Shown here: one piece after another, positions 1 through 6,798 of the stretch | How positions within the stretch are numbered: the stretch's first letter is position 1 | How the letters are laid out: each line of letters begins with the position of its first letter | From: Sandaracinaceae bacterium | Lineage (GTDB): Bacteria > Myxococcota_A > Polyangia > Polyangiales > Sandaracinaceae | Direction of reading: 5' to 3' | Assembly: GCA_025056955.1 (NCBI GenBank) | Contig: JANWYL010000039.1 | Span: 3,244 to 16,421 of the forward strand | DNA length: 13,178 nucleotides | Notes under the pieces: model-generated | What the model was told of the DNA's origin: nothing | The model's database searches: none | The model's input: only the letters and a program-made list of their open reading frames with translations | Position numbers and translations under genes: made by a program

Positions 1-1
1 C

Positions 2-820
2 ACTCAAATCCGCTACCCTCACTACCTTTTTGAACTCACAGGTGGGAGCCCCATTGACACGTGGCGGGCTTGGAATGGGAACTTTGTGTCTCGCCTCGGT
101 TTTCACAACGATTGCTTTTTGGCGAGCGAAACAGACATGGGCACCTACTTGGAAGGAGAGATTGAGCGTCGGAAGCGGGAGCTTGCAATCCATACCCTTT
201 ATGTGCCTGTGGGTGGAGAAACGTGTCGGCCATTTCCTCCTCGTTCCGAGTGTGCGAGCGCCTTGGCTGAGATGGAAATGCACCACTACTCCTTCATTAA
301 CCGCGACTACCACCCGGATGTTGTGGCTTCTTGGCGGATGGGTGGGTGCATCGATGCGATCCGCAAGAGGCTTGGTTATCGTTTGGTTTTGGTTGAGGCT
401 ACCCTTCCCCAGAGGGTGAGGCCAGGGTGGAGCTTTTCGTTTGCAATTCGTTTTCGCAACGAAGGTTTTGCTGCCCCCTTCAATCCAAGGCCTCTTGAAC
501 TCGTGATACGAGGGGCTGGAACAGAGGTCCATCTTACCCTGCCAGTGGAGGTGCGTTCTTTTTTCGGGGGCATGGAGCATGTTGTACGAGGGAGGATAAG
601 TGTTCCAAGGAATGCACCACCTGGGGAATATGAGTTGCGCTTGGCTGCACCCTCACCCTTTGTTTCCCTACGTGGTCGACCGGAGTATTCGATTCGCTTT
701 GCCAACGAGGGCACATGGGATGAGAGGAGAGGGGAAAACCGTCTTACCACCTTTTTGGTTGACCCGAATGCAGAAGGCGGAAGCAGCTCCGACTCAGACC
801 GGTGGATGTTGATCCACTAA
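2..820 (+). CDS. DUF4874/DUF4832 domain protein, 3' part (5' end outside window)
   Basis: The reading frame is open from base 2 to the TAA at 818-820 and has no convincing internal start, so the gene begins upstream of the window; about 272 residues are visible. The first visible part contains FHNDCFLASETDMGTY, then YVPVGGETC, then a stretch ending in NRDYHPDVVASW and a GC(I/x)DAIRKRLGYR-like segment. These are the hallmarks I recognise from the DUF4874/DUF4832 pair found in secreted bacterial proteins. The second half is beta-rich (residues about 135-255) and ends with a YSIRFANEGTWD segment typical of DUF4832. The function is unknown; family members are often secreted and linked to carbohydrate-related loci, which is family knowledge and not shown here. 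No signal peptide can be judged because the N-terminus is missing. The FolB-cupin start lies 35 bases downstream on the same strand, so co-transcription is possible. Confidence 0.85.
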   Translation, partial: TQIRYPHYLFELTGGSPIDTWRAWNGNFVSRLGFHNDCFLASETDMGTYLEGEIERRKRELAIHTLYVPVGGETCRPFPPRSECASALAEMEMHHYSFINRDYHPDVVASWRMGGCIDAIRKRLGYRLVLVEATLPQRVRPGWSFSFAIRFRNEGFAAPFNPRPLELVIRGAGTEVHLTLPVEVRSFFGGMEHVVRGRISVPRNAPPGEYELRLAAPSPFVSLRGRPEYSIRFANEGTWDERRGENRLTTFLVDPNAEGGSSSDSDRWMLIH

Positions 821-855
821 GGTGGTTGCATCACCATGCAATGACCGGAGGTGAA

Positions 856-1593
856 ATGGTGCGTCGAGATCGGATTCTCCTATCTCAGATGGTTGTTGAG
901 TGCATTGTTGGAGTTCACCCAGAGGAACGGGCTCAGACTCAACCTCTTGAGGTCGAAATCGAGCTTGAGCTCCCCTATCGTCGCAGAGTCCGTCGCTTGG
1001 GGGAAACGGTTGATTACGCGCTCGTTGCAAACCAAGTGGCTTTTTTGCTTGAAAACGCTCGATTTTTTCTGCTGGAGACAGCGGCTCGCGCAATTGCATC
1101 TTTTCTCCTTGCTCCACCTGCTCCAAATGAGTGGCGCTCACCTGTGGAGGCCGTAAGGGTGAAGCTGACCAAACCCATGGCTTTGGGGGGTAAAGCGGTC
1201 CCATCGGTGGAGATCCTCAGAGAGCAAGGTGATTTTGAGTATTTAAACGAGATCACTTCCTTTGGAAAAGCAGAGGTGATTTATGAAGCCAAGGGTGTTG
1301 GCATTTATCGCTTGCATGTGGCGCCTGGGAAGTCCATCCCCCTCCACGTGCACCATCAGATGAAAGAGTGCGAAATGGTGGTGACCGATGGGCTTCTTCT
1401 CAACGGAAGAAGGGTAGAGGTGGGAGAAGCCTATCGTTGGCCCAAAGGTTTTGCCCATGGCTACGACAACAAAAGCGATCATTGGGCCACAATCCTGTGC
1501 ATCGATTCACCCAAATTCATCCGTGAGGATGAGATCGAGGTGAGGTGCGAGCCAACGATGCCAGCACCTGAATGGAGATGGAGGTGGAAATGA
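856..1593 (+). CDS. folB: Dihydroneopterin aldolase (FolB) domain fused to a cupin domain
   Basis: This 245-residue protein has two domains. Residues 1-125 match dihydroneopterin aldolase, which in folate synthesis converts 7,8-dihydroneopterin to 6-hydroxymethyl-dihydropterin plus glycolaldehyde. By alignment from memory with E. coli and S. aureus FolB, the key residues are present: E24 in GVHPEER, Y54 in TVDYA, the pterin-anchoring E74 in FLLETAA, and K106 in KLTKP. Residues 135-230 form a cupin: motif 1 has H164, H166 and a following Glu (E171 or E173), and motif 2 is GEAYRWPKGFAHGYDN (G190, P196, G198, H201, N205), an exact G-x5-P-x-G-x2-H-x3-N. FolB alone is usually about 120 residues, so the protein is twice the normal length. 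ATG 856 was chosen because GGAGGTGA sits just upstream and the protein then starts like FolB; ATG 841 and GTG 802 are in-frame alternatives. The aldolase could instead be a FolX-like epimerase. It is coupled to the next gene. Confidence 0.85.
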   Translation: MVRRDRILLSQMVVECIVGVHPEERAQTQPLEVEIELELPYRRRVRRLGETVDYALVANQVAFLLENARFFLLETAARAIASFLLAPPAPNEWRSPVEAVRVKLTKPMALGGKAVPSVEILREQGDFEYLNEITSFGKAEVIYEAKGVGIYRLHVAPGKSIPLHVHHQMKECEMVVTDGLLLNGRRVEVGEAYRWPKGFAHGYDNKSDHWATILCIDSPKFIREDEIEVRCEPTMPAPEWRWRWK

Positions 1594-2342
1594 GGGTGTT
1601 GAGAACCCTTGTGACGGGAGCGAGTCGGGGGATTGGTCGGGCGATTGCGCTTGGGCTCAGTCGTTTGGGCGAAGTGATTGCCGTTGTGCGAAGAGAAGAG
1701 CAGGGGAGGGAATTGGCTGCGGAAGGCAAGGGATGCATCCAATGGATCCAGGCCGATCTTGCTGACAGGAAAAGCAGAGAAGGGCTTTTGAGGCGTGCCG
1801 AGGAGCTTTTTGGGCCAATTGATTCTCTGGTTCATGCGGCAGGAGTGGCCAAGCATCTGGGCCTGAATGCAACAGATTCAGCCTTCCTCTTGGAGCACAT
1901 GGAGGTGAATTTTTTTTCTGGATTCGAACTGGCTCGTGATCTTGGGAGGGTGCTCGTTGAACGGAGGCAAGCTGGAAGCATGGTTTTTCTTTCAAGCACC
2001 CTTGTGGTGCGGCCTGCCTCTGGGACCTTGGCTTATGCCGTAAGCAAGGGAGCCCTTGAGGTCATGGTGCGCGCGTTGGCGGTTGAACTTGCTCCACATG
2101 GGATTCGGGTGAACGCGCTGCGCCTTGGGGCCTTCGATACAGAGATGCTGCGACGCAATCGAGAAGGCGATGATGAAGAAGAACGCCTCCAGAGGCTTGC
2201 TGCCATGCATCTCCTTGGCCGCCTTGGTGAGGCGGAAGAAGCAGCCCAGTTGGCGATACATCTTCTCAATGCAGGCTTTGCAACGGGGGCGATATGGACT
2301 TTGGATGGGGGGCTTTTGCTTGGACCTCCCGGTGGGCTTTAA
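1590..2342 (+). CDS. Short-chain dehydrogenase/reductase (SDR), translationally coupled to FolB-cupin
   Basis: This is a 250-residue classical SDR, a cytoplasmic NAD(P)(H)-dependent oxidoreductase. From ATG 1590 the cofactor motif TGASRGIG is at residues 9-16, HAAG at 82-85, the structural Asn at 107 in EVNFFSG, the catalytic Ser at 135/136, and YAVSK at 149-153, so the Asn-Ser-Tyr-Lys set is complete. Arginines 34-35 after the second beta strand favour NADPH (inference). The C-terminus has TGAIWTLDGG, as in FabG-type enzymes. ATG 1590 overlaps the upstream stop as ATGA and has GGAGG at 1580-1584; an ATG at 1572 is possible but poorer. The best family guess is a FabG-like reductase. Coupling to a FolB domain suggests a pterin-reducing role like FolM or pteridine reductase, but its TGASRGIG lacks the Arg pattern typical of the FolM/PTR1 group, so the substrate is unassigned. 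Confidence 0.85.
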   Translation: MRVLRTLVTGASRGIGRAIALGLSRLGEVIAVVRREEQGRELAAEGKGCIQWIQADLADRKSREGLLRRAEELFGPIDSLVHAAGVAKHLGLNATDSAFLLEHMEVNFFSGFELARDLGRVLVERRQAGSMVFLSSTLVVRPASGTLAYAVSKGALEVMVRALAVELAPHGIRVNALRLGAFDTEMLRRNREGDDEEERLQRLAAMHLLGRLGEAEEAAQLAIHLLNAGFATGAIWTLDGGLLLGPPGGL

Positions 2343-2364
2343 AGCTGGTTCAGGGAGAGGGGGG

Positions 2365-2393
2365 TTGACACTGGAATGATGTCGGGAGATACA
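2365..2393 (+). promoter_or_regulatory. Possible sigma70-type promoter for the Cys-rich lipoprotein gene
   Basis: A perfect TTGACA lies at 2365-2370, 22 bases after the SDR stop. With a 17-base spacer the -10 position (2388-2393) reads GATACA, which matches TATAAT at only three of six positions. A start site near 2400 would leave a very short leader carrying the AAGGAG ribosome site at 2400-2405. The -35 is striking but the weak -10 keeps this tentative. Confidence 0.3.
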
Positions 2394-2413
2394 AGGAGTA
2401 AGGAGCATCGCCC

Positions 2414-4096
2414 ATGAAGCAAGGCCGCCTCGCGAAATTCTCTTTTTCTCTTGCCAAGGCTCTGGTTGGCCTTGGTGCGGTGGTGTTTTCTATCGCCCAA
2501 GGGTGTGGGCAGCCCCTGCCTGAGGATCTGAATCCAAAGGCATCTCGTCCCGAGATGGAGCTTCGGGTCCTGAGGCCGATCAAGCTCACACCACAAGCCC
2601 GTCTTCCCGAACAAGACCCACGCCTCCGAGCGGTTGAGGTTGGGCCTGACTCGATTGTTTTTGCCTACGATGGCGAGCCTTTTATTCGGCTTGAGCCTGG
2701 GCACGTGATTGCAGGCGAGCAGGGGGAGAACGGTTACCTGCGCCGTGTGATCGATGTCGAAGAACTCGGAGGAGGCCGGATTTTGGTCCGCACTGAAGAG
2801 GCAGCACTCGACGAGCTCATTGAGGATGGCGCTTTTGAATTCAGTGTTCCCCTGGAAGTTGCGGATGTTTTTGATCCAACTCTTCCCTCCGATGGTGCAT
2901 CCCCCATCGGTCCCACCGGAGAAGCACCGAACTTGGGTGTGGAAGCCCAGCCCCTCCGATGGGAGGAATCCCGGAGCATTGGCATCTGTACAGTTGGTGC
3001 TGGCGCTGAAATCAGGGTGAAGCCCGGCATGAGCTCAGGCTTGCGCTTGGATGCAAGGATTGATGTGAGCTTGCGAGGGGTACGGGCCCGTTTCATTGTG
3101 GTGGGGTGGGTTGAGCCACGTGCCACCCTTGAAGCGAGTGCAATGGCAAACTTCAACTGCGAAAGGGATGAACTGGTGCCTGAGCATTTGCGAAGGGGGA
3201 TCGAGCTCCCTCAAATCCGCTTCACAGTTGGTCCAGTGCCGGTCGTGATCACCCATCGGCTTGTGCCCACCGCAAGCTTCAGAGCAAGCGGCAGTTTGGA
3301 GATCGGCCCTGTGAATTTGAATCTGCGTGGGCAGCTCCAAGTGCGTGCTGGGGTTGTATACGACGGAGGTTGGGAGAGGGTGTGGGACCCGCGCTTCTCT
3401 GCTCAAGCGACGCTTTCTGCTGAACGGTGTGGGCGCATCATGGCGAATGCAAATTTCAATGCAGGTCTTGAGTATCGGATGACGGTTTACGGAGTGGCTG
3501 GTCCCGTGGTGCGCCTTGGGCTTGAACTGAGTGGTCAAGCCGGAGGAGAACTGGCCCCCATGCGTCCAATGTGGTCGGGGCAAGCCGAGGGTTATCTCAC
3601 GGGGCATCTCCGTGCCGAGGCACGGATCGCCAGCTGGTCGCTTTCTACTCGCGAGTGGCAGTTTGCGCGCGTGCGGCTTTTCCAGGCTTCTGCCTCAGGT
3701 TCTTTGCCCGCTTGCGGTGGAAGCCAATGCGTCAACTTGCTTTCGCGTTGTGTGGACAGAAACTCCTGCTGCGGGGCTGACATGAACCCCTCCATCCAGT
3801 GCATTGCCAAGATGTGCCAAGATACCTCGATGTGTGGAGGGATAGATCGACCCTGTGGCGGGAATAATCAGCGGTGTTGCACCGGGCTTGTGTGTGCTCG
3901 TCAATCGTCTGGTCCTGAGCGGACCTGTTGTGTTCCGAATGGCCAATCGTGCGATAGGGATGAAGACTGCTGTGGCAACATGCGCTGCGTTGGAGGATAC
4001 TGCCAAGGCTTGATGAATGGGCAAGCTTGCTTCTCTGACTACGAGTGTCGTGGGAGCAGTGTTTGCCGGAATGGTCAGTGCTCTCCTCCTTCTTGA
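2414..4096 (+). CDS. Secreted putative lipoprotein with a 23-cysteine C-terminal module
   Basis: This 560-residue protein is not a family I can name. Residues 1-30 look like a signal peptide: a basic start (KQGRLAK), a hydrophobic stretch, then SIAQGC with Cys31 as a possible lipidation site. The lipobox is weak because -3 is Ala and -2 is Gln. Residues 60-150 include a segment reading FAYDGEPFIRLEPGHVIAG, suggestive of a beta domain. Residues 190-430 are beta-rich with alternating polar and hydrophobic residues. From residue 434 to 556 there are 23 cysteines in several units. The clearest are C513-x5-C519, C520-x4-C525-x4-C530 and C539-x5-C545-x5-C551-x4-C556, each ending in a Gly-x-Cys; the pattern recalls disulfide-knot repeats of eukaryotic-like secreted domains. 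AAGGAG at 2400-2405 lies 8 bases before the ATG. Its likely place is the periplasm or cell surface, where the cysteines would form disulfides. Confidence 0.75.
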   Translation: MKQGRLAKFSFSLAKALVGLGAVVFSIAQGCGQPLPEDLNPKASRPEMELRVLRPIKLTPQARLPEQDPRLRAVEVGPDSIVFAYDGEPFIRLEPGHVIAGEQGENGYLRRVIDVEELGGGRILVRTEEAALDELIEDGAFEFSVPLEVADVFDPTLPSDGASPIGPTGEAPNLGVEAQPLRWEESRSIGICTVGAGAEIRVKPGMSSGLRLDARIDVSLRGVRARFIVVGWVEPRATLEASAMANFNCERDELVPEHLRRGIELPQIRFTVGPVPVVITHRLVPTASFRASGSLEIGPVNLNLRGQLQVRAGVVYDGGWERVWDPRFSAQATLSAERCGRIMANANFNAGLEYRMTVYGVAGPVVRLGLELSGQAGGELAPMRPMWSGQAEGYLTGHLRAEARIASWSLSTREWQFARVRLFQASASGSLPACGGSQCVNLLSRCVDRNSCCGADMNPSIQCIAKMCQDTSMCGGIDRPCGGNNQRCCTGLVCARQSSGPERTCCVPNGQSCDRDEDCCGNMRCVGGYCQGLMNGQACFSDYECRGSSVCRNGQCSPPS

Positions 4097-4408
4097 TCAA
4101 ATGAAAAGAGATAGGGCAAAGGTCCATTTCCAACTTTGAGCTTTATTCGTTGGTGGGTATGATCGAAGTGGGTAGGAAGGGGGGTTTTTGACGCTAGTCC
4201 CATAATTTGAGAGGGATATGGACATGGATGGGGGAAGGTTGTGGGTGGTGTGGAGGGCTTCCATTGGTTATGATGGGGGTAATAAAAGGTGATTCGAGGG
4301 GGTGTTGTGAACGCATTCGAAAAAGGCTTCATCCATCGGTTGATGGGGTCGGGGTTACCGGCCAGGGCTAGAGCCTGTGGTATTTCTTTTCCCATGGAGG
4401 GAAAGAGG

Positions 4409-4447
4409 CTTGCTTTGGGTGGGATAATCGCGTACCACCAAAGCAGG
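4409..4447. repeat. Long imperfect inverted repeat (hairpin)
   Basis: The left arm starts CTTGCTTTGG and continues, after one bulged G, with TGG. The right arm reads CCACCAAAGCAGG (4435-4447). Thirteen pairs form, including one T-G pair and the single bulge, around a 12-base loop (4423-4434). Neither side is followed by a strong T-tract, so it is not a standard terminator. It may be a structured RNA element or a chance stem. Confidence 0.45.
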
Positions 4448-4494
4448 GGGAGAGCTCCGTGTTTTATGGGTGTTACATTTCACCATAATTCAGC

Positions 4495-4523
4495 GATTAA
4501 AGAGGCTGGGTGATTACCCAGCC
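4495..4523 (-). terminator. Possible intrinsic terminator of the PD40 lipoprotein gene
   Basis: Bases 4504-4523 form a perfect 8-bp stem, GGCTGGGT and ACCCAGCC, with a 4-base loop. Read on the - strand the stem is followed by TCTTTAATC, a weak T-rich tail. It lies about 130 bases beyond the stop codon of the gene at 4654-6564, which is somewhat far. On the + strand the downstream bases are not T-rich, so if it terminates at all it should serve the - strand gene. Confidence 0.4.
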
Positions 4524-4653
4524 GCCACTTACCTTGGGATCATTTGGGAGTGGGGGCCCTTTCTGGCAGGGAAGGGGCGCTTCTGGTTGAGCTCGGCCGC
4601 ATTGGTTGATGGAGGTGCTGGGCCCCCCTGTGTTGCCCCCACCTTCCTTGAGG

Positions 4654-6564
4654 TTAGAGCAATGGTGGGGTAGCGAAACAACGCCCTTCGAAGCAAAACT
4701 CGCCAGGGCAGTCTTTGTTGGTGCGGCAGGGTTGACGCTCAACCCTTGTCACCCACTGAGGGATGTGGTTTGAGGTGCGAATGTTTTGGAAGGGGAGCCA
4801 AAATGGGGGGTAGAAGCCTTCTTCACCCCGCGCGGCGGCTTCTGGGTTGAAAGCAGCCATCCAGATCTGGGCTTGCTCGCCTTCGCGGAGGCGCAGGCCG
4901 TAAGCGCGGCGGCTCGTCCAGCTCAGCCAGAAGAGGGGATGCCCCTCGTGCTCATAGGTCGTTGGATCCCACTTTGGCCAAGAGTCTCCAAGGCCGGAAA
5001 TCACATTGACCTTGCGGGCGGGACCACTCCCATCGCTTGGGATGATCCATAGCTCGGCATCACGCACAAAAGTAGGTTCATCGTCAGAGCCCATGGACCC
5101 GTCGTCCGAGCCCGTCGAATTGCTGTTTGAAGGGGAACGACAGTAGACGATGAAGCGCCCGTCGGGTGAATAAGCGGGGTAGTAATGGTTGACGTTGGGC
5201 ATGGCCACAAGTTCACGCGGTGCACTCCAGCCTGAGCCCTCGCGATGGATCACAGCGATCCGCCCGCTTTTCACGCCGGGCACATCGTTTAGGCCAGCGG
5301 CTCTTCCCCCATCGTGACGGACAAAGACGATGTGGTTGCCATCGGGCGACCAGTCAGGCTGAGAGGCAGGCCCACCTCCAAGGCCCTCGGCCATGACAGC
5401 ACCCGTCGAGGCGTCGAGGATTCGGAGGCCTCGCAAGGAGCTTGTGACGAGGGCACGGGCATCGGGTGAGAAGGAGAAGAAATTGGGCTGTTGTGGGAAA
5501 AAGTCGTTGTGGTTTCCAAGCATGAAAAGCCGATTGCGCCTTGCCACCTCAAAGACTTGGAGGGTGGTTGTGGGGAAGTCAGTGCCCACAGCGATTCGGC
5601 TTCCATCGCGAGAGAGGGCATGGCAGCCAACGCAGGTGCGCGCACCGGTTCGCCGCACATCGATGAAACGCTCGGGGCGCGCGCCAGGCACCCCAAATTC
5701 AAAGCGGTCGATCGAACCCTCGCCGGCATTCCAGTAATAGACACCCCCGCTGATTCCTTCTTCAGCAAAAAAGAGCGTGCGCTCTTCGCTTTCGTGCACA
5801 TTGCCAGCCGGAGTGGCAGCACGCAGGCGATAGCGAAGGGCTTCTCCACGAGGTGCGGCATTTCTAAGCCTTTCCCATAGGCGAGAATCGATGGGGAGGA
5901 TGCAGCCATCTCCCACCCGCTCAGCACAGCCAAAAATCAGTCGGAGGCGCGCAATGCTGCTTTCAAAGCGAAGCTCAAATGCTTCACCGCCATTTGGGCG
6001 AATGTGAAATTCGAGGCTCCGAAGGTTTGGGGGCAGCATGACGCGGTCAAAGGGATAGAGAAGCTCGGGGGATGGGCCTGGTGAAGCCTCTCGATCGAGC
6101 CGTGAGGCGATATCGGAATTGGCACCGGGACCAAGGGCAACTTCTTCAACACGGATGGTGATTGTGGTGGTTGCAACCATTCCGCGGTAAGAAGCAACCA
6201 CACTTCCACGTCCTCCACGGCTCGGTGTGGTCTCAAGAAGAGGGCCCGAGAAGCGACCGAGCTCAGGAGGGGCGATGTTCCAGGTGGATTCTTCGCTCAC
6301 TTCGATCTCCCGACCAGAAGATTCACGAAACCATGCCCGAAAGCGCAGGGATTCGGATGCGCCGGCTGGCACAAGGAGCACTGGATCGACTGGCTCAATG
6401 CGCAAAGCAGAGGGAGGTGGCAGTGCGTCCTGGTTTCCAGGGCCTCCGTCACTGCCCTTTCCGCCATCCCGCGAGCAAGCGCTTGCGACAAGTCCGCTCA
6501 GCACAGCAGCCCACCACAAAGCACTTGGTGAGCGATAGAGAGGCCGTGGTACTGAAGGGCTCAT
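4654..6564 (-). CDS. TolB/PD40-type beta-propeller lipoprotein with a CxxCH motif
   Basis: This 636-residue protein starts with a lipoprotein signal peptide; LVASAC places the lipidated Cys at 30. Residues 52-140 look like a bacterial Ig-like domain (an LRIEPVDPVLLVPAG start and a strand ATTTITIRV near the end). Residues 165-265 form another beta domain. After GVYYWNAGEGSIDRFEFG comes C311-V-G-C314-H315, a textbook heme c binding motif, directly followed by propeller repeats: SRDGSRIAV (318-326), FSPDARALV (365-373), WSPDGNHIVFV (405-415) and YSPDGRFIVYC (465-475). Such PD40 repeats are known from TolB-like propellers. An acidic insert holds two GSDD copies seven residues apart (485-495). The C-terminus carries C613-x5-C619-x4-C624-x4-C629. 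The ATG at 6564-6562 has GAGG 7 bases upstream on its strand. It should sit on the outer membrane or in the periplasm; its role is unknown. The motif predicts heme binding only if a cytochrome c maturation system is present. Confidence 0.8.
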   Translation of the reverse strand: MSPSVPRPLYRSPSALWWAAVLSGLVASACSRDGGKGSDGGPGNQDALPPPSALRIEPVDPVLLVPAGASESLRFRAWFRESSGREIEVSEESTWNIAPPELGRFSGPLLETTPSRGGRGSVVASYRGMVATTTITIRVEEVALGPGANSDIASRLDREASPGPSPELLYPFDRVMLPPNLRSLEFHIRPNGGEAFELRFESSIARLRLIFGCAERVGDGCILPIDSRLWERLRNAAPRGEALRYRLRAATPAGNVHESEERTLFFAEEGISGGVYYWNAGEGSIDRFEFGVPGARPERFIDVRRTGARTCVGCHALSRDGSRIAVGTDFPTTTLQVFEVARRNRLFMLGNHNDFFPQQPNFFSFSPDARALVTSSLRGLRILDASTGAVMAEGLGGGPASQPDWSPDGNHIVFVRHDGGRAAGLNDVPGVKSGRIAVIHREGSGWSAPRELVAMPNVNHYYPAYSPDGRFIVYCRSPSNSNSTGSDDGSMGSDDEPTFVRDAELWIIPSDGSGPARKVNVISGLGDSWPKWDPTTYEHEGHPLFWLSWTSRRAYGLRLREGEQAQIWMAAFNPEAAARGEEGFYPPFWLPFQNIRTSNHIPQWVTRVERQPCRTNKDCPGEFCFEGRCFATPPLL

Positions 6565-6761
6565 GGTAACACCTCTTTCTTATCATCCATGAAAAGCACC
6601 AAAACACGAATCATTCAACAAGGGTGAGGGCTGCTTGGAGAACTGGGAACAGCAATAGGAAACACGCCCTCCTCGTTAAATGGTTGTGTGAGCGCATGAA
6701 ATGGCTGAACGCTCCCATGGGCGCTTGCCAACTTGGACGTCTTGCACCACTTTCAGCTTGA

Positions 6762-6771
6762 TTGCATGCAA
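6762..6771. promoter_or_regulatory. Palindrome TTGCATGCAA upstream of the efflux genes, possible operator
   Basis: A perfect 10-base palindrome lies 27 bases before the chosen adaptor start, in the 234-base divergent gap between the PD40 lipoprotein gene and the efflux operon. Its position suits a repressor site. No regulator gene is present in the window to pair with it, and no convincing -35/-10 pair was found nearby. A palindrome this short can arise by chance. Confidence 0.25.
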
Positions 6772-6798
6772 ATGCAAAGATTTCGAGGCGATGAAACA

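Larger units (their letters stand above)
4097..4653. other. 557-base gap between convergent genes, rich in hairpins
   Basis: No convincing gene is present: short open frames exist but lack a plausible ribosome site and any recognisable protein. The gap holds several inverted repeats found by eye: 4333-4346 (CCATC, GGTT loop, GATGG), 4387-4405 (TTTCCC/GGGAAA), 4409-4447 (long stem with one bulge), 4504-4523 (perfect 8-bp stem), and 4556-4578 (8-bp stem with one G-T pair). No clear intrinsic terminator for the + strand gene ending at 4096 was found. The stretch could hold a small RNA or only 3' untranslated ends. Confidence 0.5.

Noticed and set aside
802..855. Longer N-terminus for the FolB-cupin protein from GTG 802
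   Set aside because: It would overlap the upstream gene and add residues (DVDPLRWLHHH) not expected in FolB; the ribosome site favours 856.
4387..4405. TTTCCC/GGGAAA stem as terminator of the + strand lipoprotein gene
   Set aside because: It lies about 290 bases past the stop and is not followed by a T-tract.
4289..4513. Open frame of 74 codons in the convergent gap
   Set aside because: No ribosome site, no recognisable protein, and it overlaps several hairpins.
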